From CAIVVT01 sp963823095 (GTDB taxonomy: Bacteria > Acidobacteriota > Terriglobia > Bryobacterales > Bryobacteraceae): 64,000 nucleotides of DNA. The notes below the pieces were generated by a model. The model did not search any database. It was given only the letters and a program-made list of their open reading frames with translations, and had not been told where the DNA came from. A program made the translations under genes and the position numbers. Location of the stretch: contig CAWGKI010000012.1 of assembly GCA_963823095.1 (NCBI GenBank), positions 1 through 64,000 of the forward strand, written 5' to 3'. Below, piece by piece: positions 26,538 through 35,817 of the stretch (position 1 is its first letter; each line of letters opens with the position of its first letter).

Positions 26538-28268
26538 CTACTTCTTTCCCTTGGCTTTGTCGATCTTGGCAAACGAGTCCCGCAGGCCCACGGTCCTGTT
26601 GAAGACGAGCCGCTCCGGCGTAGCGTCCCGGTCGACGCAGAAGTAGCCCAGGCGCTCGAACTGGAACGACGTGCCAACCTTGGCGTCCTTCAGGCTCGGT
26701 TCCAGTTTCGGATGCGCGACCACTTCCAGCGATTTCGGATTCAGGTTGGCGGTCCACTCCTGGCCCTGGCTCGAGTCGTTCGGATCCTCAGTCAGGAACA
26801 GATTCTCGTACAACCGGACTTCGGCCTCAATCGCGTGTTCGGCGGAGACCCAGTGGATGGTCGATTTCACTTTGCGGCCGTCGGGCGTGTTGCCGCCGCG
26901 CGTCGCCGGATCGTACGTGCAATGCACTTCCACCACTTCGCCGGCCGCGTCCTTCACGACGCTCGTGCATGTGATCAGGTATCCGTAACGCAAGCGCACT
27001 TCGCGTCCCGGCGAGAGCCGGTAGAAGTGCTTGGGCGGATCCTCCCGGAAATCGTCCTGCTCGATGTAGAGCGTCTTCGAGAATGGAACCAGGCGCGTGC
27101 CGGCCGAGGCGTCTTCCGGATTGTTGACGCACTCCATCATCTCCACCTGGCCCTCGGGGTAGTTGTCGATCACCACCTTCAAAGGTCTCAGCACGGCCAT
27201 TACACGCATCGCGCGTTGATTGAGATCCTCGCGGACGGCATGCTCCAGCAGGCTCAACTCGACGATGCCGTTGGTTTTCGATACGCCGATGCGCGAGCAG
27301 AAGGTCCGCATCGCGTCGGCCGTATAACCACGGCGGCGGATGCCGCTCAGAGTCGGCATGCGCGGATCGTCCCAGCCCGTGACGTGGTTGTCCTGCACCA
27401 GCGCCAGCAGCTTGCGCTTGCTCAGCAGCGTGTAGGTCAGGTTCAGCCGGTCGAACTCCAGTTGCTGCGGCGCGAAGATGCCGAGCTCCTGGATATACCA
27501 GTCGTAGAGCGGGCGGTGATCTTCAAATTCCAGCGTGCAGATCGAATGCGTGATGCCTTCGATGGAGTCGCATTGGCCGTGCGTGAAATCGTACATCGGA
27601 TAGATGCACCACTTGTCTCCGGTGCGATGATGCTCCGCGTGCAGAATGCGGTACATGATCGGATCGCGGAAGTTCAGGTTGGCCGACGCCATATCGATCT
27701 TCGTGCGCAAGGTGCGCGTGCCGTCGGGGAACTCGCCGGCTTTCATGCGCTCGAACAGGTCCAGGTTCTCTTCCACCGAGCGATTACGCCAGGGACTCTC
27801 CTTGCCCGGTTCGGTGAGCGTTCCACGGTATTCGCGGATCTGCTCGGAGGTCAGGTCGCAAACGTATGCTTTGCCCTTCTTGATGAGAAGGACCGCGTAC
27901 TCGTAGAGCTGCTGGAAGTAATCGGAAGCGTAGAACAGCCGGTCTTCCCAGTCGCCGCCCAGCCACCGCACGTCCTCGATGATGGAATCGACGTATTCGG
28001 TCTCTTCCTTGGCCGGATTGGTGTCGTCGAAGCGCAGATTGAATTTGCCGTTGAACTCCTGGGCGAGGCCATAGTTCAGGCAGATCGACTTGGCGTGGCC
28101 GATGTGCAGATAGCCGTTGGGCTCCGGCGGAAACCGGGTATGCACGCGCCCGCCATGCTTGCCGTTCGCGATGTCCTGCAGGATGGTATCGCGGATAAAG
28201 TTGGACTGGCGCTCGGACGCCTCGGACGCAGCCGTCGGGGTTTGGTCGCCATTTCGATCTGTGGACAT
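26538..28268 (-). CDS. glnS: Glutaminyl-tRNA synthetase
   Basis: 576 residues, intact. Class I signatures PPEPNGYLHIGHA (residues ~47-59) and LLSKRKL (KMSKS position). GlnRS-specific features include FDDTNPAKEETEYVDSI and IYPMYDFTHGQCDSIEGITH. The two C-terminal anticodon-binding barrels are present. Attaches Gln to tRNA-Gln. Lies in a minus-strand block with ksgA and gltX upstream and the carbamoyltransferase downstream. Confidence 0.97.
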   Translation of the reverse strand: MSTDRNGDQTPTAASEASERQSNFIRDTILQDIANGKHGGRVHTRFPPEPNGYLHIGHAKSICLNYGLAQEFNGKFNLRFDDTNPAKEETEYVDSIIEDVRWLGGDWEDRLFYASDYFQQLYEYAVLLIKKGKAYVCDLTSEQIREYRGTLTEPGKESPWRNRSVEENLDLFERMKAGEFPDGTRTLRTKIDMASANLNFRDPIMYRILHAEHHRTGDKWCIYPMYDFTHGQCDSIEGITHSICTLEFEDHRPLYDWYIQELGIFAPQQLEFDRLNLTYTLLSKRKLLALVQDNHVTGWDDPRMPTLSGIRRRGYTADAMRTFCSRIGVSKTNGIVELSLLEHAVREDLNQRAMRVMAVLRPLKVVIDNYPEGQVEMMECVNNPEDASAGTRLVPFSKTLYIEQDDFREDPPKHFYRLSPGREVRLRYGYLITCTSVVKDAAGEVVEVHCTYDPATRGGNTPDGRKVKSTIHWVSAEHAIEAEVRLYENLFLTEDPNDSSQGQEWTANLNPKSLEVVAHPKLEPSLKDAKVGTSFQFERLGYFCVDRDATPERLVFNRTVGLRDSFAKIDKAKGKK

Positions 28269-28303
28269 GTTCGTTATCGTTCCTTACTAACGCAAGAACT
28301 CTT

Positions 28304-29747
28304 CTACGCCTGGCCTAACATTTCGATCGCCTGATCGATTCGCTTCAGGCACGTTGCTCTACCAATCACTTCGAGAGTCCCGAACAACGGAGGGGACACC
28401 ATGCGGCCGCACACAGCCACGCGAATTGGTTGAAACATCTGGCCGGCCTTGACGCCCAGCGCCGCTGGCTTCCGCGCGCAGCACGCCGTCCAATCCGTCG
28501 TGAGTAAACTCGGCCGTCTCCAGCACCTTTCTGGCGCTCTCCAGAACTTTCAGCGCCAGGGCCGCATCGCCCTTCTTCGGAATCAGTTCCGCCTTGTCGT
28601 ATGGCGGCAACTGCTCCTCAAAGAAGAAGTCCGCGACGGACAGCACGTCGTTCAGGGTCTTGATGCGCTCCTGAATCAGCGGCGTGATCTTCAACAACTG
28701 CGCCGGGTCGATCTCGATTCCCGCCTTGGCGACAACGGGCGCCAGACGCGTCGGTCAAAGCCTCGGGCGTCAGCGCGTAAATGTGTTGTGAGTTGAGCCA
28801 CAGCGCCTTGGGATCGATGGGGTCTTCTTCGGTGAAGTTGACCACCGCGTTCGAGCGGTTGACTCCTTCGAACGAGAACACGTCGACGATCTCCTGCGAT
28901 CGACATCTTCTCGCGGTCGTCCTTCGGGATTCCAGCCGAGCAGGCACAGGAAATTCACGTAAGCCTGCGGCAGGAAACCGGCGTCGCGGTACGTGGTCAC
29001 CGATACCACCGGGCCGTGCTTGCGCTTGGAGAGCTTCGCCCCGTCGGGCGCGATCAGCAGCGGCAGGTGGGCAAACTCCGGCGGTTTGACTCCAAGGCCT
29101 TCGAAGATCAGCACGTGCTTGAACGTGTTCGGCAGGTGATCCTGGCCGCGGACGATGTGCGAGATGTTCAAGTCGGCATCGTCGAAGCAGGAGGCCAGAT
29201 GATAGGTCGCCATGCCGTTCGAGCGCAGCAGCGCGAAGTCTTCGATGTCGGCGCAGGACTTCGACTGGTCGCCGTAGACGAGATCGTGGAACCGGATCTC
29301 GCGCTCGCCATCGCGCGGCACTAAGAAACGCAGCACGAAGGGCTCGCCAGCCGTCGCGCGCCGGTCGCTCTCGTCGCGGCTTACCTCGCGCGCTCCGGGA
29401 TTGAACAGCCAGCCCTGGCCGCCACTCTTTTCGTCGCCGGCCTGGACTGCTGGCGTGAAGTCGCGGTAGGCCATTCCTCTTTCGAAAATCCGCCACGCCG
29501 CCTGGGTATACAGCGCCGTGCGATCGCTCTGACGGTAGAACTCGTCCCAAGTAAGTTCCAGCCACTTCAGGCCGTCATAGATGCTGTCGAGCGAGGTCTG
29601 CGAGTTGCGCTCGACGTCGGTGTCGTCAATGCGCAGGATCATCGTCCCCTGGTTCCGCCGCGCGAATAGCCAGTTGAAGATGAAGGTCCGGGCGCTACCG
29701 ATGTGCAAATACCCGGTGGGGGAAGGAGCGAATCGAACTCGAATCAT
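28304..29747 (-). pseudogene. gltX: Glutamyl-tRNA synthetase (three frameshifts, probably sequence errors)
   Basis: Starts at ATG 29747, overlapping the ksgA stop (TAATG). The first frame carries PSPTGYLHIGSARTFIFNWL, LPLLIAPDGAKLSKRKHGPV and LCLLGWNPEGR. Near 28910 it shifts to the frame with EIVDVFSFEGVNRSNAVVNF and ALWLNSQHIYALTPEAL. Near 28740 it shifts to ITPLIQERIKTLNDVLSVAD. Near 28480 it shifts to LGVKAGQMFQPIRVAVCGRM, ending at the TAG 28304-28306. All parts of a normal ~480-residue GltX are present in order. An essential gene is unlikely to carry three real frameshifts, so I treat them as indel errors. Confidence 0.92.
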
Positions 29748-30506
29748 TAAACCTTTAGTATATTGAAGATCCGCGCCAACTCACTCACCGGAAGCTGCTC
29801 GGCACGCTTGGAGGCTTCGGGCAAAGCCTCGATTTTGGCCTTCTCGAAGACCCCCGCGAGGTTGTTTCTTAACGTCTTACGTTTCTGCCGGAAGCACGCG
29901 GAGGCGAAGCGCAAAAAGCCGTCCAAATCGTCGCACACCGGCGTGGCGAGCGGTTCCAGCAGGATCACGGCGCTCTCCACTTTGGGTGGTGGCCGAAACG
30001 ACCCGCGCTTCACGCTGAATAGCACCTTTGCCGAGCAACGGGCCTGAGTCGAGACGCTGAGATAGCCGTAGTCGCGGCTCCCCGGCGCCGCGGCCAGCCG
30101 GTCGGCGACCTCTTTCTGAACCAGAAACACCGCGCGCAGCAGCAGCGGACCGAGGCTTAGCGCCCGGTCCACGATGGGCGAGGTGATGTAGTACGGGATG
30201 TTGCCCACGACCACCGCCGGCCCCCACCGGGACAGATCGGCTTCGAGGACATCGCTCTCCACCAATTCGAACTTGGGCTCGGTAGCGTAGCGCGTTCGCA
30301 ACGCTCCGGCCAGCGCCGGGTCGAGTTCCACGGCCACCAGGTGATCGCAATGCGGCAGCAGACTGCGCGGTCAGCCCACCCGGTCCGGGTCCGATCTCGA
30401 TGACCGTGGAGATGGCATTAGACGCGTGCTCGCCACATGCTGCCTGCGCAATGCGCTCCAGAATGGAGTTGTCGGAGAGGAAATGCTGCCCTAAGCGTTG
30501 ACCCAC
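29747..30506 (-). pseudogene. ksgA: 16S rRNA dimethyladenosine transferase KsgA (one frameshift)
   Basis: The N-terminal frame has GQRLGQHFLSDNSILERIAQ and motif I IEIGPGPGGLTA. One extra base near 30362 moves to the frame with LLPHCDHLVAVELDPALAG, the catalytic NIPYYITSPIV and the C-terminal helical domain to 29747. GTG 30506 is my best start (directly before GQRLGQHF), but its ribosome site is weak. Dimethylates two adenines near the 3' end of 16S rRNA. Stop and gltX start overlap as TAATG. Confidence 0.9.
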
Positions 30507-30956
30507 TCCCTCGATTGTCGCGCGCTTCGCGAGCAGAGCCGCAATTCGAGCGGAACCACAACTGTGGAACGAAGCCACACCCCTGAAAGGAGCCGCACCC
30601 CGAAACGGAGCCACGACCGTGAGGGAGGGGTTGTAGCGAGGCCTTTTCCGCCCAACAGCACCGAGCCGCGAACGAAGAGAGCGGTCCCTTGGGCTTTCCT
30701 CCCGCCACGCGGTCCGCGCTCGGAATCGCGTCGCTGAGGAAAACAAAGCAGCGCGGAGGTCGCTTCCAGGGGACCGCTCTTTTCATTCGCGGCTCTGTGC
30801 CGGGGGGGCTGGCAATTCGTCGTGCTGAGGGCAATCAGCCGGGGCTCTGTCACTCCCGGTGGCTCGTATTCGATCTACTCGCTGTGGACCCAGAGGGTGC
30901 GGCGAAATCCTCAAAACGGTAAGACCTTACGGTTTTCAGGTTTCCACCACAGGCCG
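30507..30956. repeat. Gene-free stretch with a dispersed repeat and an inverted repeat
   Basis: 30589-30632 (AAACGGAGCCACGACCGTGA is its centre) matches 59461-59506 with few differences: a dispersed repeat. 30663-30690 and 30768-30795 form ~28-base inverted repeats (left arm begins GAGCCGCGAACGAAGAGAG) with about three mismatches, enclosing ~77 bases, like a small non-autonomous element. No gene is seen. Confidence 0.65.
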
Positions 30957-31313
30957 CTAATGGACCGTTATGTTGTCGATGTAATGCTTGTACTCTGGCT
31001 TCACATTAAACGGCGGCTTCTCGTTGGTCACCACGTGGGACTCAATTTGCCTTGCACTCGTGGCATCGCAAAGGAAGTACACGAACTCGTAGCCAAGCGC
31101 GTCAGCTCGCCGAGCCGCAGCCCAGTTTCCATGCCCCTTGACGTGCTTTTGGAGCCTGTCAAGAATCGAGCTCTCCGAAATCCCGATATAGACGACCTCA
31201 CGCAAATAGAGAATCTGATAGACGCCAGACGTAGCTGGCACATGTTGCTTGACAGATGCCTCGTTGAACGGGAAAGGCCCCGTCCAGATCCTGAAATACT
31301 TGTCGGTATACAC
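30957..31313 (-). CDS. Small GIY-YIG nuclease-domain protein
   Basis: 118 residues. The domain starts with SGVYQILYLREVVYIGISES (GVY...YIG), followed by the conserved Arg in ILDRLQKHVKG, the catalytic Glu in ARQIESHV and the final Asn in KPPFN. Only the catalytic domain is present, as in stand-alone GIY-YIG proteins. It probably cleaves DNA, but the biological target is unknown. It lies in accessory DNA. Confidence 0.82.
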   Translation of the reverse strand: MYTDKYFRIWTGPFPFNEASVKQHVPATSGVYQILYLREVVYIGISESSILDRLQKHVKGHGNWAAARRADALGYEFVYFLCDATSARQIESHVVTNEKPPFNVKPEYKHYIDNITVH

Positions 31314-31683
31314 GGTTGGATCCTCCGGTAAGTTGGCGTTCAGCCAGCGTAGCTGGGCCGCGTTGGAAGTTGAAAGTTCGACCCTCGGGACGATCTGATG
31401 ATGTGCGCGGAGCTTCGGATTCGGCGGGGTGCGGAAGTCCGATCGGATGCGCCCTCGAAGGTGGTTTGCGGGGAGTGGGGAAGTGGGTCACCTGCTCCAG
31501 ACCACCTTTAATCTCATCCCGTTTTGCCACGGCAATGGGGAACGGATCTTGCGTCATTCCTCGGCAAGAAAAGGGAATTGCCGAGCCGCTCATTTCCAAT
31601 CCAAAACAAGTTGGGACGGGCGGTCCCGTTTCCACTTACCCCGTTTTCGCGGAGGACGGCCGAAGAAGGCACCTTCCTCGCGC
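31314..31683. other. Gene-free stretch
   Basis: Open frames exist on both strands but none has a ribosome site, family resemblance or convincing codon pattern. I see no hairpins with T runs and no repeats shared with the rest of the window. Confidence 0.5.
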
Positions 31684-32619
31684 CTAGGCGTTCGACGGTG
31701 AGTCGTGCCGCTTGTAGGCATCGCGCATTCGGGCAAGCGCCCCTAACGTCTGCTGGTACTGGGTCTTGTCACTCTCCGGCGACAAGTTCATCATTTCTTT
31801 GACTTTAGTGAGCAGTTCATTGTAAGCGTCGTCAGTCGTCGGTACTCCTTCCCTAGGGCTGAAGTCCGGCTCGTGCTCGAGGTAGTTCAACTCGTGGGTT
31901 ACCGGACGTACCATCTTCGGCTGCAGCGTGTCATCGGCCACTTCGCACAGGTCACCCGGCCACTCGGCCTGCATCTCAGAATCCGGGTGGAGGAAGATGC
32001 GCAGTCCCTTCAGGCCGCACGACTCTGCCTGATGCGCTCGGATCACGCCAGTTCCGAGAAACTGGGAGCTGTGCCGCCTGACTTCGTCAGAAATGTCGGT
32101 GGTCAGCCGAAGGCCGCGGAACGTACCACGCCCAATCCCCATCCTGGCGGGAACCCGAAACGAAATCAGATCACGCATGAACGCCTGCGCAAAATACGTC
32201 GCTGTGTTTAGGTCCCGAAAGACGACGAAAGCGGAATCAGAAAAGACGATCGTCTGTAGGGGGTCTACATTGACCAGCTCAGAGACGCGGAGATCTAGAG
32301 TTGTGTGAAACGCAGCAAACGTTCGCGTTAACGCATCCGGCTTATTCTCCTCGATCGATGCCCGGAGTTGCGGCCTCGACATAGTTGAGTAATAAAAGCC
32401 GTCGAGCATGTCGACGTACTGCGGCATCGACATCACCAACGCCGAAAACCCTAGGATATCTGCGTACACGACCGTGGATTCTTCTCTCACGGCACCAGTG
32501 TAAATGACTTTTCGATTTGGGGAGTTGGACAGCCCGTTTGCGCAACTAATCCACTTTTGGGATGGGTCTTTTCCGGCCCGTAAGTTCAATCGTTGGTTGG
32601 GGATCGTCGATGCACTCAT
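31684..32619 (-). CDS. Class III nucleotidyl-cyclase-like protein
   Basis: 311 residues from ATG 32619; GTG 32490 (MREESTVVYADILGF) is an equally plausible start because it avoids a 74-base overlap with the upstream gene. The domain has VYADILGFSALV (first metal Asp, residue 54), IVFSDSAFVVF (second Asp, residue 128) and RMGIGRGTFRGL, which is the GIxxGxxxG strand-turn. These correspond to the class III cyclase core, with an extra ~30 residues between the two Asp. Such stand-alone DILGF proteins include the pyrimidine cyclases of Pycsar defence, but no TM or TIR effector is recognisable next door. Substrate and role are undetermined. Confidence 0.55.
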   Translation of the reverse strand: MSASTIPNQRLNLRAGKDPSQKWISCANGLSNSPNRKVIYTGAVREESTVVYADILGFSALVMSMPQYVDMLDGFYYSTMSRPQLRASIEENKPDALTRTFAAFHTTLDLRVSELVNVDPLQTIVFSDSAFVVFRDLNTATYFAQAFMRDLISFRVPARMGIGRGTFRGLRLTTDISDEVRRHSSQFLGTGVIRAHQAESCGLKGLRIFLHPDSEMQAEWPGDLCEVADDTLQPKMVRPVTHELNYLEHEPDFSPREGVPTTDDAYNELLTKVKEMMNLSPESDKTQYQQTLGALARMRDAYKRHDSPSNA

Positions 32620-32917
32620 GTATTAGCGAGTCAAACATCGCCAACCGCCCACCAGGGCAGCACTCCATGAAGTATCCGAACATATTCATAGCGTAATCGG
32701 GGGCGTTTTCGAGGAAGGCAACTGCCGTGTCATAACACGGATCATCGCGGAACCGAATCCATCCGCTCACAAACTCCTTGCGGTAGTATACTTCCTGCCC
32801 GCGTGAGGCGGCTTCCTGATTTGCGATGTGAAGAAATTCACCGATTTCCCGGCGAGCCAATGCAAAGTTGCAGCGTGACAACACTGATTTCCAGTCTTCA
32901 GGTAGTTCGTTCGGCAT
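32546..32917 (-). CDS. Hypothetical protein upstream of the cyclase-like gene
   Basis: ATG 32917 is chosen over a longer frame (to 33055) because AGGAG lies seven bases upstream (32924-32928 on the plus strand). 123 residues, no signal peptide or membrane segment. Moderately acidic, with aromatic-rich middle (YYRKEFVSGWIRF, YAMNMFGYFMECCPGG). No family recognised. Same strand as and directly upstream of the cyclase-like gene, so the two are probably co-transcribed. Confidence 0.55.
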   Translation of the reverse strand: MPNELPEDWKSVLSRCNFALARREIGEFLHIANQEAASRGQEVYYRKEFVSGWIRFRDDPCYDTAVAFLENAPDYAMNMFGYFMECCPGGRLAMFDSLIHECIDDPQPTIELTGRKRPIPKVD

Positions 32918-33211
32918 TCTCCGCTCCTGCGGTATCGAAGCACCGACTGCGGATCGGGCTTCGCTCTTGCTCGACCTTACGATAGCAGAGCATGCGTGGT
33001 GGCCTGCAATCCAGAGTGCGATCCTTCCGGAGTCAGAACCTTGATGTGTGTCCAATTGTGGTGTTTCTTGCTATCGTCGGCGGCACGGTCCGTACTTGAA
33101 CGAACGGTTCGTCGGAGTTGAACAGGACGAGATTGCTCAAGCGATTAAGCTGGCCATCTTGTCCTCTCTGCTTCGTCATCCATCGCTGGAGGACCGTCAG
33201 AGTAGTCGAGG

Positions 33212-33538
33212 TTACAACGCCGCGACATCCACGCGAACGATCTGACCAGTTTGCACGAAATCCACGGCGCTGGCGATTCGCGCTGCGACCTTTCGCAGGG
33301 TCGGCCAGTGATTCGAGGAGAGAACGACCAGGGCTAGCTTGCGATTGGTGAAATTCTGCTGATAGCGTACGTTCTGATCGCAAGTGAGGAGCAGATCGAA
33401 CCCCGCATTTTCAGCCGCGCCGAGTAAGGCGCCATTCTCCAGTCCCTGCCATCCCAATTCATCTGCTCGTACCACCTCGTGTCCCCGCAGGAAACGCGCT
33501 AGTGGGGCGGGGGTGTTGGCGTCGAAGAGGATCTTCAC
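33212..33538 (-). CDS. DUF5615 PIN-like protein, putative toxin
   Basis: 108 residues. MKILFDANTPAPLARFLRGH and DLLLTCDQNVRYQQNF give the conserved acidic residues of the DUF5615/Mut7-C-like PIN fold, a likely ribonuclease. GTG start overlaps the stop of the DUF433 gene by GTGA, the usual antitoxin-then-toxin order. Confidence 0.85.
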   Translation of the reverse strand: MKILFDANTPAPLARFLRGHEVVRADELGWQGLENGALLGAAENAGFDLLLTCDQNVRYQQNFTNRKLALVVLSSNHWPTLRKVAARIASAVDFVQTGQIVRVDVAAL

Positions 33539-33762
33539 GCGGCCGCCGCGGGCGATTCCAGAGAGTTCTTGGCAAAGGCAAGAACGTCATGCACCTGCTC
33601 CCGGCTGACCGCCGGGAACCATTCCAGGAACTCGTCTATGGTTGAACCCTGGTCGAGATGTTCGAACAACGCGGCTACCGTCAGTCGCGTGCCACGGAAG
33701 CACCACGTTCCCCCGAGTTTCCCTGGGTTTCGGTCAACAGCGCCGCAAAGTGTCCAGTCCAT
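33535..33762 (-). CDS. DUF433 protein, putative antitoxin
   Basis: 75 residues. PGKLGGTWCFRGTRLTVAAL, then FLEWFPAVSREQVHDVLAFA is the DUF433 winged-helix pattern (GxPxxxGTRIpV). Paired with the downstream DUF5615 gene, a widely distributed VapBC-like module. The last residues are a short Ala tail. Confidence 0.87.
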   Translation of the reverse strand: MDWTLCGAVDRNPGKLGGTWCFRGTRLTVAALFEHLDQGSTIDEFLEWFPAVSREQVHDVLAFAKNSLESPAAAA

Positions 33763-33961
33763 GCCACTATTTTAACGTTGATCAGGCGAAAGTTAATAGA
33801 CTCCACAGTACCCGCGAGATCCCTGTCCGCAACGTCGCCCGGGATCTTCATGCGACGGCCAGGATCTCGTCGCGGACAAGGCGGAGGCGCCCTCCGTGCC
33901 AACATTGATGAGACAGTTCTCCCGGTCGTAATTACTGAGCAGGGCGAGAATCGGAATCAAT

Positions 33962-34480
33962 GTGAAGAATCATGGAATCTCTTCGGCTCCTTCCACGGCT
34001 TTGCCCGCCGCGGAGCGTAGGGAGGCCGAGCGGAGCGAGGCCGACCGGAGCGCAGCGGCGGGCAAAGCCGTCGCGCCTTCGCCGCCTGCTCCACCGCGGA
34101 GAGACCCGGAGGTCGTCGCCTTCGCCAAGCGCCGCAGCTTCACCGCCGAATACAAGCTGCGCCTCCTGGCTGAGCTCGATGCCGCCACCGAACCCGGCGC
34201 CATCGGGGCACTGCTCCGCCGTGAAGGCCTCTACTCCTCGCACCTGGTCACCTGGCGTCGCGAGCGCGAGGTCGGCAGCCTCAAGGGTTTGACGCCCCAC
34301 AAGCGCGGCCCCAAGTCCAAACGCAATCCGCAGGAAGAGGAGATGCAGAAGCTCCGCCGGGAAAACCTGCGCCTGACCGAGGAACTGCGCAAAGCCGCGA
34401 TCGTCATCGATGTTCAAAAAAAAGTGGGCGCGCTGTTGGGCTGGCCCCTGCCGAAGGTGGACCCCGAGGAGCAACCCTGA
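33962..34480 (+). CDS. IS3-family OrfA
   Basis: 172 residues. Helix-turn-helix of the IS3 OrfA type (RSFTAEYKLRLLAELDAATE; LLRREGLYSSHLVTWRRERE) followed by a basic linker and a leucine-zipper-like coiled coil (EEEMQKLRRENLRLTEELRK). The first ~45 residues are Ala/Arg/Pro-rich and the real start may be later. The stop overlaps orfB as TGATG. Confidence 0.85.
   Translation: MKNHGISSAPSTALPAAERREAERSEADRSAAAGKAVAPSPPAPPRRDPEVVAFAKRRSFTAEYKLRLLAELDAATEPGAIGALLRREGLYSSHLVTWRREREVGSLKGLTPHKRGPKSKRNPQEEEMQKLRRENLRLTEELRKAAIVIDVQKKVGALLGWPLPKVDPEEQP
34416..34424 (+). promoter_or_regulatory. A8G slippery site for programmed -1 frameshifting (IS3 OrfAB)
   Basis: Eight A residues then G, read in OrfA as CAA AAA AAA GTG. 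A -1 slip enters the frame that stays open through to the orfB ATG and beyond, giving an OrfA-OrfB fusion, the active transposase in IS3 elements. Confidence 0.65.
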
Positions 34481-35517
34481 TGGACGCCGTCACCCAACTC
34501 GCCCCGACGGTCGGCGTCGTGGCCGCCTGCGATTGCCTCGGCGTGGCCCGTGCTTCCTTCTATCGGCAGCGTCCTGTCCTCGGCCCGCCCACAGTGTCGG
34601 CACCAGGGCCGGCGCTGCCCTTTGAGCGGCCGGTCTCCGCGCGCGCTCTCACTCCGGACGAACGCTCCAGCGTGCTGACGATGCTCCATGCCGAACGCTT
34701 CCAGGACCGCTCCCCAGCGGCCGTTCAGGCCACCTTGTTGGACGAAGGCCAATACCTCTGCTCGACCCGCACCATGTATCGCATCCTCGAGCAGCAGGGC
34801 GAGTCTCGCGAGCGCCGCGATCAGCTCGTTCATCCGCCCTACCAAAGACCCGAGTTGCTGGCCACCTCGGCCAACCAGCTTTGGAGTTGGGACATCACCA
34901 AGCTGCTGGGCCCGGCCAAGTGGACCTACTTCTATCTCTACGTGATCCTCGACGTGTTCAGCCGCTACGTGACTGGCTGGATGATCGCGCACCGCGAAGG
35001 CGCTGAACTGGCCAAACAATTCATTGAGGCGACCATTGGCAAACACCAGGTCCCCGCCGGCCAACTCACCATCCACGCTGATCGCGGCAAGGTCATGACC
35101 TCCAAGCCGGTCGCCTTTCTCATGGCCGATCTGGGCGTCACCAAGACCCACAGCCGGCCGTATGTCTCCGACGACAACCCGTATTCGGAAAGCCACTTCC
35201 GCACCCTGAAGTACCGTCCCGAATTTCCGGATCGCTTCGGCTGCATCCAAGACAGCCGCGCCTTCTGCCAACGGTTTTTCCAGTGGTACAACGACGAGCA
35301 TCGTCACTCGGGCATCGCCATGCTGACCCCGGCCATGGTTCATTTCGGCGAGACCCACACCGTGCTGGCGCACCGCCAGGCGGTGCTCGATGCAGCCTAC
35401 CAAGCGCATCCGGACCGCTTCGTTCGACGGCCGCCAAAACCAATGTCATTGCCTTCGGAGGTTTGGATCAACAAACCACTTCCACCCGGCCAAAAGACAA
35501 AGGAAGAGGGTCACTAA
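34480..35517 (+). CDS. IS3-family OrfB transposase (DDE)
   Basis: 345 residues. N-terminal HTH_21-like region (LDEGQYLCSTRTMYRILEQQ), then the rve integrase core with the DDE triad: Asp in WSWDITKL, Asp in TIHADRGKVM, Glu in NPYSESHFRTLKY, with the conserved Lys/Tyr after it. Ends with the usual C-terminal QRFFQWYNDEHRHSGI, then a longer tail. Frame intact, so the element may be active. Confidence 0.92.
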   Translation: MDAVTQLAPTVGVVAACDCLGVARASFYRQRPVLGPPTVSAPGPALPFERPVSARALTPDERSSVLTMLHAERFQDRSPAAVQATLLDEGQYLCSTRTMYRILEQQGESRERRDQLVHPPYQRPELLATSANQLWSWDITKLLGPAKWTYFYLYVILDVFSRYVTGWMIAHREGAELAKQFIEATIGKHQVPAGQLTIHADRGKVMTSKPVAFLMADLGVTKTHSRPYVSDDNPYSESHFRTLKYRPEFPDRFGCIQDSRAFCQRFFQWYNDEHRHSGIAMLTPAMVHFGETHTVLAHRQAVLDAAYQAHPDRFVRRPPKPMSLPSEVWINKPLPPGQKTKEEGH

Positions 35518-35521
35518 ACTC

Positions 35522-35728
35522 CTATGCCGGGTGTCTCAAAGTTGTTGACACGCGCCGGCGAACCGACGCGGGCCGTGGCTGGTCAAAGAAGAACGCAGCC
35601 GTAGCTTCCAGCACGTTCTTACGCAACTGCTCCCACGTATCCCCTTCGGTGAAGATGTTTTCGGTCAGGCATTCGGCGCAATAGCTGCCGTCGGCTTCCT
35701 GGACAACCTCGAACATCACTTCAGACAT
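35522..35728 (-). pseudogene. HicB-like (DUF1902-type) gene, 3' end cut by the IS3 element
   Basis: From ATG 35728: MSEVMFEVVQEADGSYCAEC, then TENIFTEGDTWEQLRKNVLE, the HicB-like fold. The protein normally continues FFDQPKPxxVRLHxVRDE. Here it reads FFFDQPRPASVR and then enters sequence (STTLRHPA) that belongs to the right end of the IS. So the last ~10-15 residues were replaced. No HicA toxin is seen beside it. Confidence 0.65.
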
Positions 35729-35817
35729 ACGTCTCTGCCACGGGATGCACTCAAGGGGACGCGCACTGCGCCATTCATTTGCGGCCACGCAGAAGACAAT
35801 CCGTTTCTGGTTTGGAG

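Larger units (their letters stand above)
33962..35517 (+). mobile_element. IS3-family insertion sequence
   Basis: Two overlapping transposase frames in the IS3 arrangement with an A8 slippery run between them. Exact ends were not resolved: on the right, DNA near 35545-35555 (GTTGTTGACAC) is the probable boundary because it interrupts the HicB-like gene. On the left I find no convincing matching inverted repeat in 33763-33961, a ~200-base stretch without a gene. There is no second copy in the window. Confidence 0.85.

Noticed and set aside
33763..33961. Left inverted repeat of the IS3 element (TGTCCGCAACG near 33824 against the right-end TGTCAACAAC)
   Set aside because: Too few matching bases to call an end; no target-site duplication found by eye.
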